Source: CAJLIR01 sp964408085
GTDB lineage: Bacteria; Bacillota_I; Bacilli_A; RF39; UBA660
Assembly: GCA_964408085.1 (NCBI GenBank)
Contig: CAYOYB010000005.1
Coordinates: 62,001 to 126,000 of the forward strand
Direction: 5' to 3'
DNA length: 64,000 bases
A program made the translations under genes and the position numbers. This document shows, one piece after another, positions 19,026 through 27,028 of this stretch (within the stretch, counting starts at the first letter, position 1; every line of letters begins with the position of its first letter). The notes beneath the pieces were generated by a model, which saw nothing but the letters and a program-made list of their open reading frames with translations, was not told the DNA's origin and searched no databases.

Positions 19026-19292
19026 TCACAAATATTGTTTTAAATAATTTAAATCGTATACTAACTCTTTTAAATTATATTTTAATTCAATATTTTGTTG
19101 ACTTGTTTTTATCTTATTTTCAAAATATTTTGCTAATGATTCAACATATTCTACTTTTTCTAATCTTTGACTAAAAAATTTCTTGATATAAAATTCTCTA
19201 TTTTCACTTTTGATTATACCAAAATAAAAAATCATATCATATATTCTATTAACCAAATTATGACTATTTATAAATTCTTTAGCTTTATTCAT
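19026..19292 (-). CDS. small helical protein of the conjugative element
   Basis: 88 residues, charged and helical, unknown. ATG at 19292 is 14 bases from the ribosome site AAAAGGA. An in-frame ATA at 19301 is five bases from it and would add three residues, so the true start is uncertain. The next upstream gene ends two bases away. Confidence 0.55.
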   Translation of the reverse strand: MNKAKEFINSHNLVNRIYDMIFYFGIIKSENREFYIKKFFSQRLEKVEYVESLAKYFENKIKTSQQNIELKYNLKELVYDLNYLKQYL

Positions 19293-19293
19293 A

Positions 19294-19692
19294 TTAAATA
19301 TTAAAATCCTTTTCTAATAAAATTGAATTAAACTCATCTTGCAATTCGTTATCAGTATCATCATATGATACTACACTATATAAATCTATATCCTGATTTA
19401 ATGCCTTATCAATAATATTCTTTATATCATCATAATCACTTATATTATTTTTAGATATTATACAATCCTTTATTAAAATATTAAGTCTATATATTAAATC
19501 TTGTACTTTCATAGATAAATCATCCTCATCAAAATCAAGAGAAAAATTATGTATGAATTGCTCATATATAGTATTACCTAATTCAGTATCATTTAATATA
19601 TTACTAATTATATCTATATTTTCTATATTATGATTTTCAATGACACCATCGTTTAAAACATAATTTATGCAATCAATATATTTTTGTTTCAT
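19294..19692 (-). CDS. acidic helical protein of the conjugative element
   Basis: 132 residues, very acidic, no recognised domain or membrane segment. Its ATG overlaps the stop of the VirB2-like gene (TAAATAATG context). It sits between the pilin-like gene and the small helical gene 19026-19292, in the same operon. Confidence 0.6.
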   Translation of the reverse strand: MKQKYIDCINYVLNDGVIENHNIENIDIISNILNDTELGNTIYEQFIHNFSLDFDEDDLSMKVQDLIYRLNILIKDCIISKNNISDYDDIKNIIDKALNQDIDLYSVVSYDDTDNELQDEFNSILLEKDFNI

Positions 19693-19931
19693 TATTTAAA
19701 ATAACCTAAAATCCAACTTACAAATTGCGTCGTAACTAATGCAGATACACCTGCAATTATAGTTGTCTTAATCTTTCTATCATACATTGCTTTTTGATTA
19801 TCATCACCACTTGTCATTTTTAGAGCATAATCTTTCGCAACAAAAAAGGCTGTTCCACCAATTACAAACAGCCTTAAATATCCCATTGCATCATTTATTA
19901 AGTTTAAAACATTTTGCAAAATTACATCCAA
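19692..19931 (-). CDS. VirB2/TrbC-like small membrane protein
   Basis: 79 residues with two hydrophobic segments (about 16-32 and 55-77) separated by a short charged loop, matching VirB2/TrbC-like small subunits of Gram-positive secretion channels. The start is TTG at 19931, nine bases after GGAGG. An ATG five bases after the same site is in another frame and ends after 14 codons. A VirB2-like role is inferred from size, topology and context only. Confidence 0.6.
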   Translation of the reverse strand: MDVILQNVLNLINDAMGYLRLFVIGGTAFFVAKDYALKMTSGDDNQKAMYDRKIKTTIIAGVSALVTTQFVSWILGYFK

Positions 19932-20043
19932 ACATAATTGCCTCCAATTTGTGATTTTAAAAATAATGATGTATAATTTAAATTGATAAGATTTTTATTG
20001 CCTACATTTAAATCTTGTCTTTTTTTATTATTTAATATTTTTT

Positions 20044-20856
20044 CTATTTTTCACCCTCCTCGTTAAGTAACAATTTCAGTTGAATTCCATCTTGAATTCT
20101 TTTTTTTATGATATTGCAATATTTATCATTAAGTTCAATTCCTATCCACTTTCGATTAAGTATTTCACATCCTAACAAAGTAGATCCACTTCCACTTGTA
20201 AAATCCAAAACTAGTTCATTTTCTTTAGTATACGTAGAAATTAAGTATTGCATTAATTCAATTGGCTTTTGTGTTGGATGATATAACTTTGATTCCCTAG
20301 CAAAATTTAATACATTTCTTGGGTAATTTGTATACTCTTGAAATGCCTCAATTCTTGACTTATCTTTTTTTTCTTTTAAATAATCAATTTTAGACCTAGA
20401 TACCTTTTTATTTAAAGGAATCAAATTTTGTGGAAAATAACACATCTTTATTAAACAATTTGAAACAGCTCCAGCTTTGGAAAATACCATAATATCTTCA
20501 TAGCATTTTAATGGCTGACATTTAGCATTTTGAAATCCTGTTACCTGTGTCTTAAGCCACTTCCAATCATATCTATATAATTTTTCATTGCTCTTTCTCA
20601 AAGCAGAAGAAAATGGCTCATTTCCAAATAAAATAATTGCACCATCATCCTTAATCAGCTTTAATAATCTTTTCCACATTTCATCAAAAGGTATAATTTT
20701 ATCCCACTTATAATTGGTTACTGCATAAGGTGGATCAGTTATAACTGCATCCACCTTAATATTTTGTTCAATCAAATAATCCATAACTTCTAAACAATCA
20801 CCATTATATAATGTCCCTAGTTTTGTAGAATAGAAAGGATTTATACGCAGTAGCAT
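20044..20856 (-). CDS. DNA methyltransferase, N6-adenine/N4-cytosine beta class
   Basis: 270 residues. The catalytic motif DPPY (about 38-41) precedes the SAM-binding motif LDFTSGSGSTLLG (about 219-231), the beta-class order. The conserved HPTQKP segment is at about 193-198. It methylates DNA at an unknown short site. No restriction partner is adjacent, so it is a solitary methylase of the element that may protect transferred DNA or regulate genes. ATG lies only two bases from GGAGG; a CTG two codons on is better spaced. A second strong ribosome site upstream (20915-20911) leads into a six-codon mini-ORF. Confidence 0.88.
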   Translation of the reverse strand: MLLRINPFYSTKLGTLYNGDCLEVMDYLIEQNIKVDAVITDPPYAVTNYKWDKIIPFDEMWKRLLKLIKDDGAIILFGNEPFSSALRKSNEKLYRYDWKWLKTQVTGFQNAKCQPLKCYEDIMVFSKAGAVSNCLIKMCYFPQNLIPLNKKVSRSKIDYLKEKKDKSRIEAFQEYTNYPRNVLNFARESKLYHPTQKPIELMQYLISTYTKENELVLDFTSGSGSTLLGCEILNRKWIGIELNDKYCNIIKKRIQDGIQLKLLLNEEGEK

Positions 20857-20928
20857 TCCCTCCTAATTCAATAGAATATGTTAAATCATGAAAATATTTT
20901 TAGCATCACCTCCTTTAAATATAACAAT

Positions 20929-21384
20929 TTATTTTCTAACTGCAACATCAAAATGCATTGCAGATTTAACAATACAACTTTGTTTTATAATTTCTAATCC
21001 CCCTCGTGAAATATCATACTTATCTTCAACTATTCTTTGAGGTTGCCTGTTTAAAAGTACATAATCAAAATAATCTTTCTCTTGCTCGGTAAACTTTTTA
21101 TACAACTCATCTATATCATTTTTTATTCGAAAAGCCTCTTGTTCATTAAAAATTTTAAAGCATACCTTATTGCCAATTCGATCACTATAATTAATATTTG
21201 CCATTGATGTTATACAATCACAATTTGATACAGTTGCAGAATTATAAAATTCCTCACCTTTACTTATAATATCAGCATACGAATATTTAACTCTAATATA
21301 CTCTGTTAATATTTCTTCTACTTTTTCCTTACAAAAATTAACATTATAATCTTTAATTGTCGATTTTCTTAATAAAATTTCCAT
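20929..21384 (-). CDS. conjugative-element protein, possibly a phage-like transcription factor
   Basis: 151 residues. The C-terminal part (about 95-145) resembles the sigma-like or RinA/ArpU-type helix-turn-helix of phage regulators (FDYVLLNRQPQ then ISRGGLE). This is pattern recognition only. ATG has a good site (AGGGGG, six bases). It lies directly downstream of an attenuator-like leader, so its expression is probably conditional. Confidence 0.55.
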   Translation of the reverse strand: MEILLRKSTIKDYNVNFCKEKVEEILTEYIRVKYSYADIISKGEEFYNSATVSNCDCITSMANINYSDRIGNKVCFKIFNEQEAFRIKNDIDELYKKFTEQEKDYFDYVLLNRQPQRIVEDKYDISRGGLEIIKQSCIVKSAMHFDVAVRK

Positions 21385-21403
21385 AAACGTCCCCCTATCA
21401 CGA

Positions 21404-21447
21404 CAAAAAAAGAGAGCAATTAAAAATATTCTAATAAACTCTCTTTT
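21404..21447 (-). terminator. terminator/attenuator in the transfer-operon leader
   Basis: A nine-base perfect stem (21408-21416 with 21439-21447) is followed on the minus strand by a run of Ts. It stands between a 19-residue leader ORF, whose stop codon overlaps the stem, and the first larger operon gene at 21384. Confidence 0.8.
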
Positions 21448-21505
21448 AATAAAATATAAAACTCAATTTAATAAAGGCTTGTGATTCCTCCATTAAAACA
21501 AACAT
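21446..21505 (-). CDS. 19-residue leader peptide
   Basis: ATG at 21505 with GAGGTGG upstream; the peptide is MFVLMEESQAFIKLSFIFY. The stop lies in the 5' arm of the terminator, so a ribosome finishing the peptide would cover that arm. Upstream, a 7-bp inverted repeat (ATAACAA/TTGTTAT, about 21521-21559) could fold near the ribosome site. This is the layout of translation-linked attenuation. The rest of 21506-21836 shows nothing else coding. Confidence 0.5.
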   Translation of the reverse strand: MFVLMEESQAFIKLSFIFY

Positions 21506-21836
21506 ACCATACCACCTCATAACAAATTGAAAGAAACAAGTCTTCATAAATTGTTATATATTTTACATGGAATGTTATTTTTTGATTTTTATATTGTATA
21601 AAAATTAATTATTATTGCGTGAAAAAAATAAAGCAATTATAAATTGCTCATTTCCATACATTTTTGACAATTCTATCATATTATATCACTTGACAAATTT
21701 TAATCAACACTTATCAAAACATAATTTCAACATAATTTAGTCATATTATATACATAAAAATTACATAATTTTTTCAAACTACATAGTTTTAAAAGAAAAA
21801 ATCATTACATTACAATTAAAAATTCTTTTGTGGAAC

Positions 21837-22088
21837 TTACAATCGATAATCTTTATTATTGCTTGTTAATTCAAATTCAATTATTTCATAAAACTTTATC
21901 TTTTTATCTTCCAATGTATTGATTTTAACAAGTAAATCATCTGCCTGATTTTCTTTTAAATAATCAATTGTTTTTTCAATACGATTAATGTATATTAAAA
22001 CAAAATATAACCAAGTATTTGGAATTTGTTTAGAATTTAAAAAACTTTCACTATTAAAACTTTCTTTATTAGAAAATAACTTTATAAT
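21837..22088 (-). CDS. small protein, first gene from the element's main promoter; AUU/AUA start
   Basis: About 83 residues, helical, no recognised domain. The ribosome site GGGGAG (22100-22095) is followed by in-frame ATT (22088, six bases) and ATA (22085, nine bases). The upstream TTG (22112) and GTG have no ribosome site and would place the GGGGAG inside the gene. It is the first gene after the divergent promoter/operator and so likely among the earliest expressed. Confidence 0.55.
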   Translation of the reverse strand: MIKLFSNKESFNSESFLNSKQIPNTWLYFVLIYINRIEKTIDYLKENQADDLLVKINTLEDKKIKFYEIIEFELTSNNKDYRL

Positions 22089-22127
22089 GCTAATCTCCCC
22101 TTTCGACACCAAACTACCATACTACTT

Positions 22128-22156
22128 ATTATAATGGTTATATAACCAATAGTCAA
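22128..22156 (-). promoter_or_regulatory. main promoter of the transfer operon with operator
   Basis: On the minus strand TTGACT (22156-22151), a 17-base spacer and TATAAT (22133-22128). The spacer holds a perfect 14-bp palindrome, TGGTTATATAACCA (22135-22148), a likely binding site for the divergently encoded XRE protein. A repressor there would block polymerase and could also act on its own gene. Confidence 0.75.
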
Positions 22157-22204
22157 CCGACCATACACATTAGTAAAATAATTTTAGGAGTGGTTATTGA
22201 TAAT

Positions 22205-22444
22205 ATGAATAAGGTAAAAAAAGTAAAATTAGAAAATGGTTATTATTTGTTTAAATTAGGGCAATTGCTATTCGATAAAAATATCAGCATAAATAAAATT
22301 ATGAAAGATACAAATACGGATTACAAAGTTATAAAACGACTTATTGATGGTGACATGGTAAGAATTGATATAACTGTACTTGCTAGATTATGCAATTATT
22401 TAGGTTGCAGTATTAATGATATTTTTGAGTATATTAATGAATAG
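22205..22444 (+). CDS. small XRE-family regulator of the element
   Basis: 79 residues from the ATG at 22205, a Cro/CI-like helix-turn-helix (about residues 12-75) ending with the common 'CSINDIFEY' of small HTH_26-type regulators. It is divergent from the transfer operon and next to the palindromic operator, so it is the likely master switch. The ribosome site AGGAG is 14 bases from this ATG but five bases from in-frame ATT at 22196; a GTG at 22190 overlaps it. The exact start is unsure. Confidence 0.8.
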   Translation: MNKVKKVKLENGYYLFKLGQLLFDKNISINKIMKDTNTDYKVIKRLIDGDMVRIDITVLARLCNYLGCSINDIFEYINE

Positions 22445-22465
22445 GCAGTAATGATAATTGCTGTT

Positions 22466-22687
22466 TTATTTTTTTATAAAAGTTATCTCCCTAATCAATT
22501 TTTCATCATCTATGTCTAAATCTAAATAATCCTTTTCTAAATATTCAATTAAGGTATTTAATAAATCACGAATCTTTTTATCCAATTTTTTTGGATAACA
22601 CTCTCCCGAATTATAATAAATAAGATTTATAAGATTATATAATGTAAGAATACAATCTTTTGTTTCAAATCGTTTTGTAATTTTCAT
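22466..22687 (-). CDS. small hypothetical protein at the element's right end
   Basis: 73 residues, helical, charged, unknown. It has ATG with AGGA eight bases upstream. It converges with the XRE gene and is the last gene before the tRNA-like sequence. Between 22690 and 22910 I see only AT-rich non-coding sequence. Confidence 0.55.
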   Translation of the reverse strand: MKITKRFETKDCILTLYNLINLIYYNSGECYPKKLDKKIRDLLNTLIEYLEKDYLDLDIDDEKLIREITFIKK

Positions 22688-22911
22688 CTAACCCATCCTC
22701 TCGTGTGTATGTGTATGTTAGCATGAAAAAAAGATGTTTTCAAGTCATATTTATAAAAAATTTAAGTACCAAATATAGATGACATAAAGTTTACAATATT
22801 CGATTTTTTTTGAATTATTTTAAGTCATTTTGCATTTATTTTTCTACTTTTTTTGAATCAATTGGTCACAAATCCGTCACAAAAACAAAAAAATGCCCAT
22901 TTTGGACATAA

Positions 22912-22934
22912 GAAAAGCCCAGAAAATAAGGGCT
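22912..22934 (-). terminator. short GC-rich hairpin after the tRNA-like sequence
   Basis: AGCCC/GGGCT arms followed on the minus strand by TTTTC. It could end the tRNA-like transcript. Confidence 0.5.
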
Positions 22935-23004
22935 CGTTAATTCATATTTAAAGACTGAGGTAGGGATGTTGCAGTCCCACGCCTTACCACTTGGCTATAG
23001 ACCC
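22930..23004 (-). tRNA. tRNA-Cys(GCA)-like gene with abnormal 3' half
   Basis: From 23004 downward the sequence matches a tRNA-Cys 5' half: acceptor GGGTCTA, a perfect D-arm (GCC ... GGC with the AAGTGGTAA loop), and anticodon loop CTGCAAC reading GCA. The anticodon stem pairs imperfectly. The expected T-arm (TTCRA loop) is absent and is replaced by an AT-rich sequence. It is probably a pseudo-tRNA or an integration-damaged tRNA at the edge of the conjugative element. Confidence 0.55.
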
Positions 23005-23059
23005 AAATACAAATAAATTATACCAAAAAAACACTTTTATATCAATACAAAAATCTATT

Positions 23060-23104
23060 TTTTTAAAAAAAGAGTATAATTATTCTAATTAATTATACTC
23101 TTTT
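23060..23104 (-). terminator. terminator after the LtaS-like gene
   Basis: Long stem AAGAGTATAATTA/TAATTATACTCTT followed by T7 on the minus strand. Confidence 0.8.
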
Positions 23105-23113
23105 ATTTAAAAG

Positions 23114-25135
23114 TTATTCTTCATTTAAGATTTCTTCATCTTCTTTAGTTCGTTTTATAAGATCATATATAATGATATCATTAGAAATCTCAATTATTTT
23201 TGTTGCTTTTTCATTATTTTTTTCAATATATTCTGAACTAATGGTCGCTTCAGGATTAAGTACTCTTCCTTCTTCTTTAGAACTACTATAATACATAATA
23301 TCACTAACCCAACTACCATCAGGGAATACAACAATATTATCATCAATACTGAAAATATCATGTCCTAAAGCATATTCATTATAAAAGCCTAACATATTAC
23401 CTAAAGTTGGGGAAGCATCATACATTCCCATTACTTTAGAAATTTCTCCTTGAACCTTTTTATCCTTTGTCCAAATAATAAATGGAACTTTTCTATTTAA
23501 TTCATAATCATAATAATCGATATCCTTATAATCAGGATCATCTTCATCAATCACTGAATCTGTATAAGGATCATAGTTATAATAATATAAATATTCTGAT
23601 TTTTTAATTTTAGCGTCATGATCACCATAAATTACAATAACAGTATTTTCAAGTAATCCTGCTTCATCTAACTCATCAATAAATTCACCAATAGCTTCAT
23701 CAGCATAATGAACAGTTTTGAAATAATCACCTAAAGTTGTCCCTTCCATAAATGGAGCTGAAACAGTAATATGTTCACCAGTTTCTTCATCAATCTTATC
23801 ATATTTATAATCGACATCAAAATCAACTTCTGAAGCAGCATCAAATGGTGTATGGTTTGTAAGCATTATCATTGTTCCATAAAAATTCTGATTATTTTCA
23901 CTTATTTCTTTTATTTTAGGTACTGACTGCCTAAAGAAAGATTTATCACTAAGACCCATTCCTAAAACTTCGTCAATTTCATAATCTTTTGTGTAATAAT
24001 AAAATTTATCATAACCATATTTTTGATGAATCATATTACGATTCCAAAATGTTCCATTATTAGCATGCATACTAAAATTATAATAACCCATATCTTTTAA
24101 GTATTTTAAACTAGTACTATATTCCCTATCCCAATAACTAACTGCTACTGTTCCACTTGTTGCTGGCATCAAAGATGTTAATAAAGTAAATTCGCTATCA
24201 CTACTAGTTCCAACACTCTCTTGAGCATAAAAATTAGAAAAATATAAGCCTTCACTTGCTAAACGATTTAAATTAGGTGTAACTTCTTCACCATTAAAAG
24301 TTGTATCCATAGTAAATTGTTGAATACTTTCAGCATGAATAGCAATAACATTTCTACCCTTAAATATATCTGTATATTCATTAGTTTCTGGTTTTACTTC
24401 ATTTTTTAAATCATAGTATTCTCTAAATTCTTTAGCTGCTTCATCATAACCAAATAATGGACTAATCTTAGTTTTAAAGCTTACAAATACATCATTTGCT
24501 TGATAAGTATATAATCCAAAATTCATAACTAAATATGTTCTATTCCATTGTTTACCAAAACGACTAATATCAAGAGTTGTTAAAGTTGATACAAAAAAAC
24601 CAAAAAAAATTAAACTTGTAACAATTGTATTTAAAGCACGAACCTTTCCAACTTCAATGTCTTTAACATAATTATAATAATCTTTTTTCTTTAAATACAC
24701 ATGAACAAAAACCATTGCAACTATTTGCCATATATAACTAAAATCCTTTAATTCCATTACTTTTTTAACAACAGCGTCACCTACATCAATAACCTGTAAT
24801 GATGTTGCTAAAAGTGAAACAGAAGCATATGACATATAATTAGTATAATACATAGAATTAACTACACATAAAAATGTAAAAATTATTGACCATGTAAAAT
24901 AGTATTTAAATTGATTTTTTGGTTTGAAAAAATAACCAAAAGCTCCAATAAATAAAACTGCGCCTATATCAGCCAAAAGTGGCTTTATCTCAAAATAATT
25001 TTGTACTGTCAAAAAGCGTAATAATGTAGCATTTCCAACTGATGTTAGTACAAATACAAAAAATAATTTATTTGTTTTTAAATATAGTCCAATTTTTGAA
25101 ATTATTGATTTAAATTTTTCTTTCAAAAAAAACAC
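23114..25135 (-). CDS. ltaS: lipoteichoic acid synthase-like sulfatase-fold membrane enzyme
   Basis: 673 residues: five N-terminal membrane helices (to about 185), a linker, then an extracellular sulfatase-fold domain. The HAES motif (about 251) and GTSSDSEF (about 290-297) hold the metal site and catalytic Thr; later come MHANNGTFWNR and YGDHD. It polymerises glycerolphosphate from phosphatidylglycerol onto a glycolipid anchor. The length is slightly over the usual about 640-650. An acidic tail follows the catalytic domain. The gene stands alone with its own terminator. A phosphoglycerol transferase of related type is the alternative. Confidence 0.88.
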   Translation of the reverse strand: MFFLKEKFKSIISKIGLYLKTNKLFFVFVLTSVGNATLLRFLTVQNYFEIKPLLADIGAVLFIGAFGYFFKPKNQFKYYFTWSIIFTFLCVVNSMYYTNYMSYASVSLLATSLQVIDVGDAVVKKVMELKDFSYIWQIVAMVFVHVYLKKKDYYNYVKDIEVGKVRALNTIVTSLIFFGFFVSTLTTLDISRFGKQWNRTYLVMNFGLYTYQANDVFVSFKTKISPLFGYDEAAKEFREYYDLKNEVKPETNEYTDIFKGRNVIAIHAESIQQFTMDTTFNGEEVTPNLNRLASEGLYFSNFYAQESVGTSSDSEFTLLTSLMPATSGTVAVSYWDREYSTSLKYLKDMGYYNFSMHANNGTFWNRNMIHQKYGYDKFYYYTKDYEIDEVLGMGLSDKSFFRQSVPKIKEISENNQNFYGTMIMLTNHTPFDAASEVDFDVDYKYDKIDEETGEHITVSAPFMEGTTLGDYFKTVHYADEAIGEFIDELDEAGLLENTVIVIYGDHDAKIKKSEYLYYYNYDPYTDSVIDEDDPDYKDIDYYDYELNRKVPFIIWTKDKKVQGEISKVMGMYDASPTLGNMLGFYNEYALGHDIFSIDDNIVVFPDGSWVSDIMYYSSSKEEGRVLNPEATISSEYIEKNNEKATKIIEISNDIIIYDLIKRTKEDEEILNEE

Positions 25136-25246
25136 CTCAATCCATACTATATCAGTATAACACTTTTATAAATTTTTTTCAATTACAGTTTTGTCACAAC
25201 AACTTAAATTTAAGTTTAATAATTAATAAAACAATATTAACTACAA

Positions 25247-25271
25247 AAAAAGAACATTTCTGTTCTTTTCT
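25247..25271 (-). terminator. terminator after the prepilin gene
   Basis: AAAGAACA/TGTTCTTT hairpin with a T7 run on the minus strand, just after the stop at 25273. Confidence 0.8.
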
Positions 25272-25272
25272 A

Positions 25273-25746
25273 TTATTCACCAGCTGGTGTTGTAGTTGAT
25301 GCTGTATCATTACAAGTAACTGTGTCTGTATTTTGACCTTTTACACAATAGAAACTATTGATTACTAAGTCTTCACCTATATAAGCATTACCTTGAGCAT
25401 CTAATACTACAGTACCACTTGTTGGTTTAGTACCTTTAAAATCAAGTTTTCTTCCTGGTATATCTTTACCTTCTGCATCTTTTCCAGTACTAGGTCCTTC
25501 ACAACCAGCTGAAGTACAAGTATAAGTATATACCCCAATAGAGTTACCATTATTATCTAACATGTATTGCATTGCGTCTGTTTCAGCAGCCTTTAAAATA
25601 CCATAAGCTGAATCTGCTGCAGAACTTCTTCTAGCTCTAGCCAAAATATTTAATATTTGAGGAACAGCAATTAAAGCAATAATAGCTAAAATAACAATAA
25701 CAGCTAATAACTCGATTAAAGTAAAACCTTTCTTATTTAATTTCAT
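25273..25746 (-). CDS. type IV prepilin-like protein
   Basis: 157 residues. The N terminus has the class III leader KKGFTLIE (processing after Gly7, N-methyl-Phe) and a long hydrophobic helix. The globular part has two Cys pairs (CTSAGC; FYC ... VTC) and a Ser/Thr-rich tail. It could be a ComGC-like competence pseudopilin or a surface pilin. No pilus ATPase, platform protein or prepilin peptidase is in the window. It has ATG with GGAGG, its own terminator, and is a single-gene unit. Confidence 0.8.
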   Translation of the reverse strand: MKLNKKGFTLIELLAVIVILAIIALIAVPQILNILARARRSSAADSAYGILKAAETDAMQYMLDNNGNSIGVYTYTCTSAGCEGPSTGKDAEGKDIPGRKLDFKGTKPTSGTVVLDAQGNAYIGEDLVINSFYCVKGQNTDTVTCNDTASTTTPAGE

Positions 25747-25978
25747 TTTTCCTACCTCCTATTTTTCTACAATAACAATATATCACAAAAAAGTTTCATC
25801 TGTCAATATTCGACATATTTTTTTGTCATATTTAAAATTATATGTGTAAACCTATATAATTCATTATTATTATTCCAGAAAATAAATTCTATATACAAAA
25901 AAATAATATTTTTTTAATATTATTTTATAAACCCATACAAATTTATTGTTATTGAATAAAATATTTTAGGTGATATTT

Positions 25979-26158
25979 ATGCCTAATGGTAATTGGTGGC
26001 GTTGTCGAGGAAAATGGCTAATCTTTTTATGTATCTTTACAATTTTATTAATTTATCAATTTATTATTGCTTTTTTTATTGTATCTCGCTTTAGCATATT
26101 TATTCTATTTATTTTTATTTTATTTATTTTATTTTGCATTTTTAGAATAATATGGTGA
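25979..26158 (+). CDS. small membrane protein
   Basis: 59 residues. It begins PNGNWWRCRGKW, Trp/Arg-rich, followed by two hydrophobic segments filling the rest. ATG at 25979 has AGGTGATATTT in front; the ATG nine bases upstream is less well placed. It overlaps the 3' end of the convergent ysxE-like gene by 30 bp. Function unknown. Confidence 0.5.
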   Translation: MPNGNWWRCRGKWLIFLCIFTILLIYQFIIAFFIVSRFSIFILFIFILFILFCIFRIIW

Positions 26159-27028
26159 TATAAATGCTTCAGTTCTAGCCAAATTTTCAATTATATTACT
26201 TATATCATTACACATTTGATATTCTGATGAGCTATATTCTAATTTATCAGGTAAAGATATAAGAATAAAAAATAATTTTTTTTCTTCCTCAAGCAATGGA
26301 TAACAATGTTCATATCGTTTAAATATTTCTGAAAAATCATATTTTAAAGAATATCGACGATATAATTTATACAAATCGAAAATTGGGATATCGATTTTAG
26401 CTTTATTCCAACTAATTAAATATGATCCTTTATTTTTTATAAAATGTGATAAATCTAAATTATTATGCAAAACAACTAATCGTTGTTTTCTTTTTTCTTT
26501 TACAATTTTATACCATTTATCAATTTCATCTTTACAAAAATTTAAAGCACCTAAGATTTTAGAAATATTTAGTGATAACATATATTGACTAGGACTCATA
26601 TAAATAGTTGCTTCAGCAATCGCAATTAAATCGTTATAGTAACTATATAAATATGCAATATTATTATTAATATCTTCATAAATTTCTTTATATTCTTCTT
26701 CATCTACTTCCTCATAATGTGTAGTTTTACTATGTAATAAAGCCACTAAATCTACCATATCAGACATTTTCTGTTCTAAAGGCATATCAACTTGTTCAAT
26801 ATATTCAGTGATTTCATATTCATCATCTATATCACTTAAAACTTTTGGATAGTAATCAAAACTTCGAGAATTTAAATAATTAAAAATTGGTGTTTTATTT
26901 TCCCGTTTTTTTTCTTTTATAACATATTTTTTATTATTAGTATTAACAATCGTTACATTTTTATAAAATTCATACTTAGTTGGTACAATAGAATATTTTT
27001 CAAATAAATCATTATATTTTCTCATCAT
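26129..27028 (-). CDS. ysxE: YsxE/CotS-like spore-coat kinase-fold protein
   Basis: 299 residues with the aminoglycoside-phosphotransferase fold typical of the CotS family: an N-lobe Lys in YVIKEKK (about 34-40), a degenerate catalytic loop HNNLDLSHF (about 188-196), and ISWNKAKID where the metal-binding Asp normally sits. It is directly downstream of, and overlaps by 17 nt, a SpoVID-like gene, exactly as ysxE follows spoVID in Bacillus. It probably acts in spore coat assembly; catalytic activity is doubtful. Confidence 0.75.
   Translation of the reverse strand: MMRKYNDLFEKYSIVPTKYEFYKNVTIVNTNNKKYVIKEKKRENKTPIFNYLNSRSFDYYPKVLSDIDDEYEITEYIEQVDMPLEQKMSDMVDLVALLHSKTTHYEEVDEEEYKEIYEDINNNIAYLYSYYNDLIAIAEATIYMSPSQYMLSLNISKILGALNFCKDEIDKWYKIVKEKRKQRLVVLHNNLDLSHFIKNKGSYLISWNKAKIDIPIFDLYKLYRRYSLKYDFSEIFKRYEHCYPLLEEEKKLFFILISLPDKLEYSSSEYQMCNDISNIIENLARTEAFISPYYSKNAK

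Noticed and set aside
20044..20856. Restriction-modification system
   Set aside because: Only the methyltransferase is present; no endonuclease-like gene adjoins it.
22745..22910. Relic of a tyrosine integrase near the tRNA-like gene
   Set aside because: Short frames resemble integrase C termini only vaguely, and no catalytic Arg-His-Tyr region is present.
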